NCBI RefSeq assembly: GCF_001514195.1
Contig: NZ_KQ948737.1
Span: 452,012-516,011 of the forward strand
Source of the DNA: Streptomyces griseorubiginosus
GTDB lineage: Bacteria; Actinomycetota; Actinomycetes; Streptomycetales; Streptomycetaceae
Direction: 5' to 3'
Length of the DNA: 64,000 nt
Position 1 is the first letter of the stretch. The number at the start of each line of letters is the position of its first letter. Below, piece after piece: positions 42,697-51,965 of the stretch. The position numbers and the translations under genes were made by a program. The notes beneath the pieces were generated by a model, which was not told the DNA's origin, searched no databases, and saw only the letters and a list, made by a program, of their open reading frames with translations.

Positions 42697-43386
42697 TCAG
42701 ACCTCGCGCAGGCGATCGAGTCCGCTGAGGAGAAGTTCGAGGCCGAAGGAGAACTCCTCCTCGATCGGAACCGGCATCTCGGGGGCCACGGCGAGGGTTG
42801 CCGGGAACAGGTCAGGATCCACGCTCCGGAAGGCGGCCGCCGCCTGTGCGTCCTCGGCCCGGCCCGTTCCCTCGTGCCTGTTGACCTGTACGGCGAACCC
42901 GAGAACGTAGCGGGCCAGCGTCGCATACGCCTGCGCGGCTGTCCGCGGCGGAAACCCGCTGTCGAGCAGCAGTGCCACGCAACGTTCCCGCAGTGCCATG
43001 GCGTTCGGCCCCAGCGGAACCTGCTCGACCAGCAGGCGAGCCGCGTTCCCGTGCCGGGCCAGGGCGTCGAACATGGCCTGCGCACCCGTGCGCAGTGCCT
43101 GCTGCCAGCCCGCCGAGGACGCTTCTTCGCCGTCGAACGTCACAGAGCCGAACATGCGGTCCACGACATGGGCGACCAGAGCCGCCCGGTTGTCGAAGTG
43201 CCGGTACAGCGTCGCCGTACCCGATCCCAGACGCTGGGCCAGCGTCCGCATCGAGAGGGCGTCGGCGCCCTCCTCGTCCACGATCTGCAACGCGGTCGCG
43301 ACGATGCGCTCCAACGGAACGGGCGGCCGCCCCGGAGAACGCCGAGCCGTCGCGGTGCCCGCTTTGGCACGACCATGTTCTGCCAC
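42697..43386 (-). CDS. TetR-family regulator
   Basis: The protein has 229 residues from GTG 43386. The helix-turn-helix is RTLAQRLGSGTATLYRHFDNR. The C-domain contains YVLGFAVQVNRHEGT, as in TetR_C-type proteins of the TetR/tetracycline group. Upstream is a palindrome ACCGTA-N5-TACGGT (43430-43446), the likely autoregulatory operator. An in-frame ATG at 43476 would start within the operator-distal region and was not used. Confidence 0.9.
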   Translation of the reverse strand: MAEHGRAKAGTATARRSPGRPPVPLERIVATALQIVDEEGADALSMRTLAQRLGSGTATLYRHFDNRAALVAHVVDRMFGSVTFDGEEASSAGWQQALRTGAQAMFDALARHGNAARLLVEQVPLGPNAMALRERCVALLLDSGFPPRTAAQAYATLARYVLGFAVQVNRHEGTGRAEDAQAAAAFRSVDPDLFPATLAVAPEMPVPIEEEFSFGLELLLSGLDRLREV

Positions 43387-43429
43387 GGAACGCTCACTTT
43401 CTCCACTCGACCAGCACCATAACAGCAAC

Positions 43430-43446
43430 ACCGTAGCCGATACGGT
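43430..43446. promoter_or_regulatory. TetR operator candidate
   Basis: ACCGTA-GCCGA-TACGGT is a perfect 6-bp inverted repeat 44 bp upstream of the leftward TetR gene, of the size and shape common for this family. Confidence 0.6.
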
Positions 43447-43525
43447 CCTCGCCGGTCGGAGGAGACGCGTGATCACTCCGCTCGCCCGCGGCCTGATCTG
43501 GCGGCACCCCCACGGAGCTGCTGCT

Positions 43526-44485
43526 TTAGAGGACGAACGGACGCGTCTCCCCCGGGGTGCAGCCGAAACGGTCCCGGAAGACGCGGGTGAAGTGAGCTTG
43601 GCTGGCGAAACCCCACCGGTGGGCGACCTCGGCGATCGTCAGCCGGCGGGAACCCGGATCGGCGAGCACCTGCCGGGCCCTGTCGAGCCGCTGTTCGAGG
43701 ATGTACCGGGAGGGGCTCACGCCCGTCGGCTGGAAGATACGGCTGAGGTGCCGGGCGGACACGCCGATCGCCTCGGCCACCCGCCCCGCGCTCAGCCCGG
43801 GGTCGTCGAGGTGCCGGGTCATGTAGTCCCTGGCCACCGCCAGCTGGGAGACGAGGGCGGGCGACGTGGAGCCGCCCAGCTGTGCCGCCGCGAGCGTACG
43901 GACGAGGTCCAGCACGGTGGCCTGGGTGCTCACCGGGTTCGCGCCGCGCTGCCCGGTGACGCACTCGGCCAGCACGGCCTCCAGCGCGGAAGCCTGGGCT
44001 CCTTCGGCGGCCGACCCCCTGCCCAGCAGGATCGGCACGGACACCTCGTCGGTGACACACTGCGCGGCGAACACCTCACGGGGGATGTCCACCAACAACT
44101 GGCGCATGGGAGACGGGAACCCGAACAGATAGGGCCGTCGCGTGTCGTACAGGATCACGTCGCCCGGCTGGAGACTGACGCAGCCGTCCTCGTGGAAGAA
44201 GACCCCGCTGCCCGCCGTCAGCAGTGTCACGAAGATCGAGTCCTTCGGCAGCGCCCGACAGGTCCGTGGGCTGCGTTCGATGACGTGCTCGTTGCCGGCG
44301 ATCTCGGCCAGCCGCAGGTCTCCCAGCTCCAGGTTCGTCTCGGTGGCCACCAGGCCGTGCCGCGAGTACGTCGAACAGGTCAGACCCACGAGAGCCTGTC
44401 GGTTGTGTTCCTCCCAGAAGTCGATGCGATCCGCCGGATCGACCGACTGCGTGGACACGCGGGAGACGATAGGCGTCGCGTTCAC
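43526..44485 (-). CDS. AraC-family transcriptional regulator
   Basis: The protein has 319 residues. GTG 44485 follows AAGGAG with 6 nt spacing. The N-terminal AraC-type ligand-binding domain includes FFHEDGCVSLQPGDVILYDTR. The C-terminal double helix-turn-helix (GRVAEAIGVSARHLSRIF and EVAHRWGFASQAHFTRVF) is complete, ending PGETRPFVL. It lies just downstream of the cupin-MFS-alcohol dehydrogenase operon on the same strand and is the obvious candidate regulator of that operon. Confidence 0.92.
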   Translation of the reverse strand: MNATPIVSRVSTQSVDPADRIDFWEEHNRQALVGLTCSTYSRHGLVATETNLELGDLRLAEIAGNEHVIERSPRTCRALPKDSIFVTLLTAGSGVFFHEDGCVSLQPGDVILYDTRRPYLFGFPSPMRQLLVDIPREVFAAQCVTDEVSVPILLGRGSAAEGAQASALEAVLAECVTGQRGANPVSTQATVLDLVRTLAAAQLGGSTSPALVSQLAVARDYMTRHLDDPGLSAGRVAEAIGVSARHLSRIFQPTGVSPSRYILEQRLDRARQVLADPGSRRLTIAEVAHRWGFASQAHFTRVFRDRFGCTPGETRPFVL

Positions 44486-44783
44486 CTGAATCTCCTTCCC
44501 AGCCCACGGTGGTGCAGGGCCGCACTGCCACGTGGGGGCAGGGGGACTGTCGCGGCCGGGGCTGACCCTCGTGCTCCGACCTGCGGGGCCGTCGAGGTGC
44601 CTGGTACTGCCTCGGGGCGAGGCTACCCGGCGGTGCGGTGCCGCGTCACGGGGAGCGCACGGAGGACGCACCAGGCTTCGACGCTGTGGCGAGCGCGGGG
44701 ATCAGCTCGCGCAACCCGTCACCCGCCCGTTCCGGTCCCGCGCGGGCGGTCGGGGGCCCGCCGTGCGGCTCACCCGTGGGCCG

Positions 44784-45917
44784 TCATGCGGCGCCGACTG
44801 CCGCAGTCCCTCCTCTCGCGGCAGGGTCGACGAGGATCTTGATCTGCTCTCCCGGGCCGTCCAGCAGCGCCTCGAAGCCGTCGGGGACCAGGTTGTCGAG
44901 GGCGATCGTCGAGGTGACGAGCGGGGTCAGGTCGAGCCCTCGTTCCGCGACGAGCCGGATGAGTTCTGGATAGGTGTCGCGGTAGCCGACGCTGGCGACG
45001 ATCGACTGCTCGTTGTTGACGAGCGCGAACGAGTCCAGGGACACCTCCTCGGCCAGTCCGACCAGGACGACCCGCCCGCCCCGCCGCGTCGCGTCCAGAC
45101 AGGTACGCAGGGTGCTCTCGGACCCGGCCACCTCGAAGGCGACATCCACGCCCTCGCCGTCGGTCAGTGCACGGATCCGGTCCCCCACCCCCTCCTCCAG
45201 GCGGGCGTCGACCAGATCGGTCGCGCCCAGTCCGGCCGCGCGGTGCAGCCGAGCCGGTGAGACGTCGACGGCGACGATGCGCCGCACCCCGCGTTCCGCG
45301 GCGAGCCGCACGGTGAGCAGGCCGACCGGGCCGAGGCCCACCACCATCACGGTCTCGGGTGTGGTCCCGGCGCGCCGCAGCGCGTGCAGGGCGACCGACG
45401 CCGGTTCGAAGAGCGCGGCCTGTTCGAGGGACACGTTCTCCGGCAGGCGGTGCGCCATGTAAGCGGGGACGGCGGCGTACTCGGCCATACCGCCGTTCCC
45501 CATCAGCCCCGCGAATCCGAAGTGCCGGCAGATGTTGTACTCACCCGCCAGGCACCGCGGGCACCGCCCACACCGGTAGTTCGGTTCCACGGCCACCCGG
45601 TCACCGCTCCTCAGACCGGTCACCGACGGCCCAAGCGCCACCACCGTGCCGCAGAACTCGTGGCCGAGGACGAGCGGAGCGGTGGCACCGGAGGCCGGAT
45701 GCGGCTCGACGACGGGGATGGCGTGCGGCCCGTCGGCGTACTCGTGCAGGTCGCTGCCGCAGATACCGCAGTACGCGACCTCGATGAGCACCTCGCCGGG
45801 TCCGGGGGCGGGGACGTCCACCTCCTCCGTGCGGACGTCCTTGGCTCCGTACCAGACAGCGGCGCGCATACGCTGCGTACCGGAGGCGCGCCCACGCTGC
45901 GGCGGGCCGGCGCTCAT
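44784..45917 (-). CDS. Zinc-dependent alcohol dehydrogenase (MDR family)
   Basis: The protein has 377 residues. ATG 45917 overlaps the MFS stop (ATGA) and has GGGAG upstream. ATG 45869 is an alternative. The catalytic zinc site is CGICGSDLHE and GHEFCG. The structural zinc lobe is CGRCPRCLAGEYNIC and the cofactor fold MVVGLGPVGLLTVRLAAE. The sequence resembles butanediol/sorbitol dehydrogenase-like MDR enzymes. In the operon with the dioxygenase-like cupin it may oxidise a side-chain alcohol to the ketone that the cupin cleaves. Confidence 0.92.
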   Translation of the reverse strand: MSAGPPQRGRASGTQRMRAAVWYGAKDVRTEEVDVPAPGPGEVLIEVAYCGICGSDLHEYADGPHAIPVVEPHPASGATAPLVLGHEFCGTVVALGPSVTGLRSGDRVAVEPNYRCGRCPRCLAGEYNICRHFGFAGLMGNGGMAEYAAVPAYMAHRLPENVSLEQAALFEPASVALHALRRAGTTPETVMVVGLGPVGLLTVRLAAERGVRRIVAVDVSPARLHRAAGLGATDLVDARLEEGVGDRIRALTDGEGVDVAFEVAGSESTLRTCLDATRRGGRVVLVGLAEEVSLDSFALVNNEQSIVASVGYRDTYPELIRLVAERGLDLTPLVTSTIALDNLVPDGFEALLDGPGEQIKILVDPAARGGTAAVGAA

Positions 45918-47266
45918 TCGGCCGCTCCCGCAACCACGGGACCCGGTCCGAGGGCGGCTGCGGTCCGCTCGGCCCGCCGACGCAGCACCCGGGGCGCGGT
46001 CTCCCGCAGGCCCAGGGACAGCAGGGCGACCACGACGGCGCCGCCGGCGGACATGAACATGGCCGTCTGCAACCCCCAGGCGTCGGACGCGCGTCCGGCG
46101 ATCACCGGGGCGAGGAAGCCCCCGGCGAGTTCGCCGACTCCCATGACCAGTCCGAGGGCGGTGGCCAGCGCGCCGCGGGGCACCGTCTCGGCGGGGATGG
46201 TGGCCATGAACAGGGTGAAGCAGCCGAGCCCGGTGTAGGTGAGTACGACGGCCAGGCCCAGCAGTACCGGATCGTCTACGTAGACCATCGCCAGCGGGCA
46301 CAAAGCCGCCGTGGCCGAGAAGGCGATCATGGTCGGCTTGCGGCCGATGCGGTCGGAGACGGCGGGGGTGAGGAAACCCCAGAGCACCCATCCGACGCCC
46401 AGGCAGGTCATGACTCCGCTCATGGTGCTCGGTGAGAAGCCTTTGACGGTCAGCAGGTAGGAGGGGGTGAAGGTGACGATGACGATGAACCAGGTGAGGA
46501 AGCAGCAGGCCACCGCCATGCACAGGACGATGTTGCGATGCCTCAGAACCTCCCGCACCGACGGCTTGGTACCCGCCGCCGTGTCGGACACGACCTCGGT
46601 GGTGGCCTGGACACGGCCGCCGGGCGGCACTTCCCTGACCGCCCTGGCGATCCAGGCCGCGATGAGCAGCCCTGGCACGATCGTCACGAGCAGGGCCGTC
46701 CGCCAGCCGTGGGCCTCGGCGATCCACACCACCACCAGCGGGGCGAGTATCCCGCCCATCAGACCTGCCGAAGAGCCTTGCAGCAGGCCCATGTTGAGAC
46801 CGCGGCGGCTCTCCCGGGAGGCCTCCACCATCAGTGACTGGGCCAGCGGCAGCACGGCTCCCTCCGCAACCCCCATCAGGGCTCGGGCGAAGAGCAGTCC
46901 GAGGAAGCCGGTCATCAGGCCGCCCGCGGCGGAGAAACAGGAGAAGAGGACCACGGCGGCGATCAGAAGGGGTTTGCGTCGGCCGAGCTTGTCCGACAGA
47001 CGGCCTGCGACCAGCCCGGACAGGGCCCAGGTGAGGGCCAACACGCCGGACAGCGTGCCGAGTTCGGTGTTGGAGAGGTGGAAGTCCTTGCCGATGTACG
47101 GGGCGAGGAAGGGCAGTGCCTGGCGGTCGAAGAAGACGAATCCGAAGGCGAGGAAGAGGATCAGCAACAACCGGTTCTCATAGCGGTGTGCGTCTCCGTC
47201 GAGGACGGTGGGTGTTTCTGCGTCGGCTTCTGCGCCGGGCCGGACCCGGGTACGGATACGTGGCAT
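45914..47266 (-). CDS. MFS transporter, aromatic acid/ACS-type
   Basis: The protein has 450 residues from ATG 47266 with GAGG at -9. Twelve helices are predicted, with SDKLGRRKPLLIAAVVLF after helix 2 and a second SDRIGRKPTMIAF in the middle, the classical MFS loop pair. FGFVFFDRQALPFL at the first helix is as in anion/aromatic acid symporters. It is probably an uptake permease for the pathway substrate. It overlaps the alcohol dehydrogenase start and follows the cupin gene by 31 bp. Confidence 0.9.
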   Translation of the reverse strand: MPRIRTRVRPGAEADAETPTVLDGDAHRYENRLLLILFLAFGFVFFDRQALPFLAPYIGKDFHLSNTELGTLSGVLALTWALSGLVAGRLSDKLGRRKPLLIAAVVLFSCFSAAGGLMTGFLGLLFARALMGVAEGAVLPLAQSLMVEASRESRRGLNMGLLQGSSAGLMGGILAPLVVVWIAEAHGWRTALLVTIVPGLLIAAWIARAVREVPPGGRVQATTEVVSDTAAGTKPSVREVLRHRNIVLCMAVACCFLTWFIVIVTFTPSYLLTVKGFSPSTMSGVMTCLGVGWVLWGFLTPAVSDRIGRKPTMIAFSATAALCPLAMVYVDDPVLLGLAVVLTYTGLGCFTLFMATIPAETVPRGALATALGLVMGVGELAGGFLAPVIAGRASDAWGLQTAMFMSAGGAVVVALLSLGLRETAPRVLRRRAERTAAALGPGPVVAGAAE

Positions 47267-47297
47267 CGGAACCTCGTTCGAGCGGGGGGACCCGGGA

Positions 47298-47831
47298 TCA
47301 CCGGAAGAGGGAGTTGACGTAGTCGGCACCGATGCCGACCTTGTCGTAGTGGTTCCGGCACAGCTCGATGTAATCGTGGACATCGAAGTAGCCGACCGTT
47401 CCGCCGTCCTCGTCCAGCCAGATCAGCGGCCCCTTCACGATGAAGAACGCCTTCATCGGCTCATCGCTCTCGTAGGCCACCAGCGTGTGTCCCTCGCCCG
47501 GTGCCTCGTAGACGAAGTCACCGGCCTGGGCGGTCCAGGGCCGTTCCAGGTAGCCCCACTTGCCGGAGATCGTGTACGCGAAGACCTCGTGCGGGTGGTA
47601 GTGCCGGTTGACGAGTCCGGCCTGCCTGGCGCAGAGGATGTCGGCCCAGGAGTTGTCCTTGACGTTGATCCACAGCGGGCGCGATCCGACGGTCTCGCTG
47701 AGCGGCGCGTAGTACCGCTCGTCGTCGGTGGCCACCTGCGACAGATACACCTCCGGCTGGGCATCGGGCTTCATCGAGTCGGCGATCGGCTTGAGGCCCT
47801 TCCAGAATTCCGAGCTGGCTTCCTCGGGCAT
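47298..47831 (-). CDS. Cupin dioxygenase, 2,4'-dihydroxyacetophenone-dioxygenase-like
   Basis: The protein has 177 residues; ATG 47831 with AAGGAG upstream. The cupin motif is RHYHPHEVFAYTISGKWGYLE and GEGHTLV, so likely Fe ligands are H77, H79, H115 and possibly Glu96. The arrangement matches the family of 2,4'-dihydroxyacetophenone dioxygenase, which splits the side chain to 4-hydroxybenzoate and formate. It begins the operon with the permease and alcohol dehydrogenase. A 4-hydroxyphenyl ketone as substrate is inference. Confidence 0.82.
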   Translation of the reverse strand: MPEEASSEFWKGLKPIADSMKPDAQPEVYLSQVATDDERYYAPLSETVGSRPLWINVKDNSWADILCARQAGLVNRHYHPHEVFAYTISGKWGYLERPWTAQAGDFVYEAPGEGHTLVAYESDEPMKAFFIVKGPLIWLDEDGGTVGYFDVHDYIELCRNHYDKVGIGADYVNSLFR

Positions 47832-48068
47832 GTTGCGGCTCCTTTTCGTCGAGGTGGCCGACAGTGAACCTCCGGAGCCGAGTCCACGTCTTTCCCGTGG
47901 GAGACGTGGCGGATTGCCTGTTTGGGACATGCGCGCACCACCCGGGTGCCGGGTCCCTGAGACCGGTGCGCCGGGTGGCCGCAGGCCCCGAGCAGAGGCA
48001 CGCATTTTCCGGGGCGCAGCCCGACTTCACGATCCCCGGCTCCGGGGCACGAACCCCGGCGCCCCGCG

Positions 48069-48734
48069 TCATCGCCCCTTCTGACCGCCCGTCGCAAGCA
48101 GCCCGTTGACCACCAGTGTCGCCAGCGCCTCCGCCGTGTCCGCCAGTTGTCGCGGTGAGGCGGGTTCGGGCCTGCCCAGGCGCCGGGCCAGCGGGCCGTC
48201 GATCATGCCCGCGACGGGCGGGACGACGGCGAAGAACAGCACGTCCATCGGGACGGGTGCCATACGGCCGGAGGCGATGAGCCGCTCGATGCTGGGCGCC
48301 ATGAGTTGCAGCGTCGGAACGATGTGCCGCTCGTACAGGTAGTCCAGCCGTTCCGTGTCCCGGGACGACTCGTCGACGAGGATGCGTCCGATCAACGGAG
48401 TGTCCGCCGCGGCACGATAGAAGCCGGCGATCGTCTGCCGCAGCAGATCGGCGTCGTCGACCGCGGGATCCCGCTCCGGCAGGTCCTCCGGTCGCGGGCC
48501 CAGCGCGTGGTCCATCACCGCGCGCCAGAAGGCCGCCTTCGACCCGTACCGGTCGTTGATGAAGTTGTGGCTGACGCCCAGGCGGCGGGCCAGCTCCCGT
48601 GCGGAGGCACGGTCGTAGCCCAGCTCCGCGAAGGCCTCGAGGCCCCGCTGGAGGATGCTCTCCTCCCCCGGCACAGCCGGAGTGCCGGCGCCGGGACGCC
48701 CCGGCCGCCTGACGGACTCGGTTCGTGCTTCCAT
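48069..48734 (-). CDS. TetR-family regulator
   Basis: The protein has 221 residues; ATG 48734 preceded by GGAGG with 5 nt spacing (GTG 48746 is less suitable). The helix-turn-helix is RELARRLGVSHNFINDRYGSK. It is divergent from the MpaB-family oxygenase. Between them lies an unusually long perfect palindrome. It should repress both genes from this site. Confidence 0.92.
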   Translation of the reverse strand: MEARTESVRRPGRPGAGTPAVPGEESILQRGLEAFAELGYDRASARELARRLGVSHNFINDRYGSKAAFWRAVMDHALGPRPEDLPERDPAVDDADLLRQTIAGFYRAAADTPLIGRILVDESSRDTERLDYLYERHIVPTLQLMAPSIERLIASGRMAPVPMDVLFFAVVPPVAGMIDGPLARRLGRPEPASPRQLADTAEALATLVVNGLLATGGQKGR

Positions 48735-48785
48735 CCCTGCCTCCACCCTTGCCGGTTCGTACAGCCTCCCACGAGAACACCTTAC

Positions 48786-48824
48786 TTGACAGGTGTCAGA
48801 TTACAGCTAATCTGACACCTGTCA
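48786..48824. promoter_or_regulatory. Perfect 17-bp inverted repeat operator over a promoter
   Basis: TGACAGGTGTCAGATTA (48787-48803), spacer CAGC, and its exact reverse complement TAATCTGACACCTGTCA (48808-48824). The rightward -35 TTGACA (48786-48791) and -10 TAATCT (48808-48813) with 16-nt spacing lie inside it. Read leftward, CTGACA and TAATCT have the same layout. Binding of the neighbouring TetR protein would silence both directions at once. Confidence 0.8.
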
Positions 48825-48980
48825 GAGAGCGTCGGTGGCGGACTTCCCCGGACTCCCCGGTACACCAGGGCTCCCCGGGTGCACCCCGGGCTCCCCGGGA
48901 CTCCCCCACCTTCCCGACCCGCTCGGGAAGCCGCGTCCGCCCGACGCTCCCGGTCGCGCTTTCTCGGAAATGAGAGTCAC

Positions 48981-50198
48981 ATGACCGCGCACCTCACCCC
49001 TCACACCACCTCCGCACGAGTGAGCGATCTGGAAGCGGCGGGCCGGCGGCCCGCCGTCGAAGCGGAGCGCATCGCGGCGCTGCTCACCGCCGGGGATCCG
49101 CTCGCCGACGCCGTCATCGCCGAACTCGACCTCCACGGCACCCCGGCACGACGGACGCTCGACGCCGGTCTGAGGAAAGGGCCGGCAGCTCTTGGCGAGC
49201 AGCCCCCGCAAGCCGTTGCCGCACTGCTGAGGCAGGTGGCAACTCCCCCTTCCTGGGTCGACCCCCTGATGCTCCACCGCGGCGATGTCGTGAGCCTGTC
49301 CGTCCCACCCATGTGGTTCGGACTGTGCGCAGTCACCACCGCGCTCGCCCACACCTACGCCTCCCCTGCCGCCGCCCGACTGTTGACGCGAACCGGCAGG
49401 CCCACCCAGACCGCTCTGCATCAGCTCGCGGACGCCGGAGTGTGGGCACGGCAGGCCATCCGGCCGGGTGGGCTGCTGCCCGGAGGGCCGGGGTACGTGG
49501 CCACCGTGGAGGCCCGGCTGCGCCATGCCCGTCTGCGGGCCACGGCCCTCGTGGACTGGGGCATGGGCGTCCCGGGTCTGCCGATCGGCCAGCTCGACAT
49601 GGCACGCACCTGGCTCGGCTTCACCCTCCTCGCCCACCGGGCTCTGGCCGCCGTCGGCATCGACGTCACCGGAGAGGAGGAGCGGCGGCTCTACCAGTAC
49701 TGGGCGTACGTGGCCCATCTCCTGGGGCTGGACGGAAACCTGTACAGGGACGTCACCGACCACGCCGGCGCCCACCGCCTGCACCAGCTGCTGGACGACA
49801 TGACTCCCTGCCCCGACGCCACCTCACGCACCGCTGTGGCTGCCGTGATCGACGCGCAGGCCCACGCGACGGCCCAGGCGCCGGGCGCCGCCCTGTCCGA
49901 GGAGCAGCTGCGCGCTCTCCTCCACTGCATACTCCGAAAGGCCCTCGGGGACTCCGCGGCAGATCGGCTGCGCATCCCCGACGTCCCGGCCGTGACGGAC
50001 CTCATGCCGTTGATCAGCATGGTGAACCGTGAGACCCGGCGCTGGCAGACCTTCTCCCCCGCATCGGCCCAGGAAGCGCGCCGAGAGGCCGCCGAGGAGC
50101 CGGAGCCCGCAACAGAACCGATCGCGGCGGTACTTCCCCTCGGTGTCGCCTTCCAGCACCGTTCGGGAGTCCGACGCTCAGGTTCGCCGGCGGCCTGA
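48981..50198 (+). CDS. Oxygenase MpaB/Lcp-like family protein (DUF2236)
   Basis: The protein has 405 residues from ATG 48981. The DUF2236/latex-clearing-protein fold is suggested by helical repeats with ARLRHARLRATALVDWGMG, GQLDMARTWLGFTLLAHRAL and RRLYQYWAYVAHLLG. These correspond to the region that holds the haem-proximal His and Arg/Lys of Lcp proteins. Lcp cleaves rubber double bonds; other members act on mycophenolic acid or are uncharacterised. The substrate is unknown. The 5' leader (48825-48980) is an unusual C-rich stretch of CCCGGG/CTCC repeats. Confidence 0.82.
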   Translation: MTAHLTPHTTSARVSDLEAAGRRPAVEAERIAALLTAGDPLADAVIAELDLHGTPARRTLDAGLRKGPAALGEQPPQAVAALLRQVATPPSWVDPLMLHRGDVVSLSVPPMWFGLCAVTTALAHTYASPAAARLLTRTGRPTQTALHQLADAGVWARQAIRPGGLLPGGPGYVATVEARLRHARLRATALVDWGMGVPGLPIGQLDMARTWLGFTLLAHRALAAVGIDVTGEEERRLYQYWAYVAHLLGLDGNLYRDVTDHAGAHRLHQLLDDMTPCPDATSRTAVAAVIDAQAHATAQAPGAALSEEQLRALLHCILRKALGDSAADRLRIPDVPAVTDLMPLISMVNRETRRWQTFSPASAQEARREAAEEPEPATEPIAAVLPLGVAFQHRSGVRRSGSPAA

Positions 50199-50315
50199 CG
50201 GCCGTCCGATCGCCGACCGCACCACGTGACGAGCTCCGACGAAGCAGCCGTCCACATCCCCCACCGCACCGTCCCGTTACTTGGACACTTCGTCCGGAGA
50301 CCTGGAGACCTCGTT

Positions 50316-51824
50316 TTGCCTCAGACATCCCTCGACGGACCGAGCACGGCCAGCGCGTCCCGGCTGCCGTCCGCTGCCGCATCCCCTCGCCATCGCTGGC
50401 TGATCCTCGCCGTCATCGGCGTGGCCCAGCTCATGGTGGTGCTCGACGCGACGATCGTGAACATCGCCCTGCCCTCCGCCCAGAAGGACCTGGGCTTCTC
50501 CGACGGCAACCGGCAGTGGGTCGTCACGGCCTACGCCCTGGCCTTCGGCAGCCTGCTGCTGCTCGGCGGACGCATAGCCGACCTGTTCGGCCGCAAGATG
50601 ACCTTCCTGGTCGGGCTGGTCGGTTTCGCCGGGGCCTCCGCCCTGGGCGGCGCCGCCAACAGCTTCGAGATGCTGGTCGCCGCGCGCGTCGGCCAGGGCC
50701 TGTTCGGAGCCCTCCTCGCCCCGGCCGCCATGTCCCTGCTGACCACGACGTTCACCGACCCCAGGGAACGCGCCAAGGCCTTCGGTGTCTACGGCGCCAT
50801 CGCCGGCGCCGGCGGTGCCATCGGCCTGCTGCTCGGCGGTGTGCTCACCGAGCACCTCGACTGGCGCTGGACCCTTTACGTCAACCTCGTCTTCGCCGGT
50901 GTGGCGTTCCTCGGCGGTACCCTGCTGCTCCGCCGTACCGCGCGCGACAGGACCACGAGCCTCGACATCCCCGGGGCGATCCTGGTCGGCGGGGGCCTGT
51001 TCAGCCTGGTCTACGGCTTCGCCAACGCCGAGAGCCACGACTGGAGTTCCCCGCAGACCTGGGGCTGGCTGGTCGTCGGCGCGGTCCTGCTCGCCGTGTT
51101 CACGGTGTGGCAGACCAAGTCCTCCCATGCTCTGCTGCCCCTGCGCGTGCTGCTCGACCGCAACCGCGGCGCCTCCTTCATCTCCGTACTGATCAGCGGC
51201 GCCGGCATGTTCGGCGTGTTCCTCTTCCTCACCTACTACCTCCAGCAGAGCCTCGGCTACACGCCCATCGAGACCGGGCTGGCCTTCCTGCCGATGACCG
51301 GCGCGCTGGTGATCAGCTCCAGCCTTGCCACCAGCGTGCTGATCCCCCGCGTCGGCCCCAAGCCGGTGGTCCCGCTCGGCATGGGGCTGGCCGCCGCCGG
51401 CATGGTCTGGATGACCGCGCTCGACCAGCACAGCTCCTACGTCACGGACATCCTGCCGACTCTGGTCGTGGTGGGTCTCGGCCTCGGTTTGGTGATGCCC
51501 CCTGGCATGAGCCTGGCCGTCGCCGGCGTGGACGCCGAGCACTCCGGGGTCGCCTCGGCCACCGTCAACGCCATGCTCCAGGTCGGGGGCTCGATCGGCA
51601 CCGCCCTGCTGAACACCCTGGCCACCAGCGCCGCCACCGACTACCTGGCCGGGAAGGATCCCAGGGATCCCGCGGTGCGGGCCCAGGCGGGCCTGGAGGC
51701 CTACTCCACCGCCTACTGGTGGTCTGCCGTCTTCTTCGGTGCCGGCCTGGTCGTCAGCGTCCTCCTCTATCGGCGCGGCGTACCCGAGCAGAACGCCGAC
51801 GCGGCACCCGTCGTCCACATGTGA
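50316..51824 (+). CDS. MFS transporter, DHA2 family
   Basis: The protein has 502 residues from TTG 50316, chosen because GGAG lies 8 nt upstream; a GTG at 50226 would add 30 residues. It has the DHA2 hallmarks VVLDATIVNIALPSAQKDL, RQWVVTAYALAFGSLLLLGGRIADLFGRK and GQGLFGALLAPAAMSLL, and 14 helices. It is probably an efflux pump. It follows the MpaB gene by 117 bp in the same direction and may share the TetR-controlled promoter. Confidence 0.9.
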   Translation: MPQTSLDGPSTASASRLPSAAASPRHRWLILAVIGVAQLMVVLDATIVNIALPSAQKDLGFSDGNRQWVVTAYALAFGSLLLLGGRIADLFGRKMTFLVGLVGFAGASALGGAANSFEMLVAARVGQGLFGALLAPAAMSLLTTTFTDPRERAKAFGVYGAIAGAGGAIGLLLGGVLTEHLDWRWTLYVNLVFAGVAFLGGTLLLRRTARDRTTSLDIPGAILVGGGLFSLVYGFANAESHDWSSPQTWGWLVVGAVLLAVFTVWQTKSSHALLPLRVLLDRNRGASFISVLISGAGMFGVFLFLTYYLQQSLGYTPIETGLAFLPMTGALVISSSLATSVLIPRVGPKPVVPLGMGLAAAGMVWMTALDQHSSYVTDILPTLVVVGLGLGLVMPPGMSLAVAGVDAEHSGVASATVNAMLQVGGSIGTALLNTLATSAATDYLAGKDPRDPAVRAQAGLEAYSTAYWWSAVFFGAGLVVSVLLYRRGVPEQNADAAPVVHM

Positions 51825-51906
51825 CACCGAGCCGCACGGTCGGATCTCCTTGCTCCGGAGAAGCGGGAGCGGCTGGGGAGCAAGGGGAGCGGCTGGAGCA
51901 AGTCGG

Positions 51907-51949
51907 CCCGCCGGGGCCACGGTCGAGAGCGGACCGGGGCCCCGGCGGG
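51907..51949. terminator. Terminator between convergent MFS and GH6 genes
   Basis: CCCGCCGGGGCC (51907-51918) pairs with GGCCCCGGCGGG (51938-51949) around a 19-nt loop, between two facing stop codons. Confidence 0.75.
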
Positions 51950-51965
51950 TCACCGTGTCAGCGGA

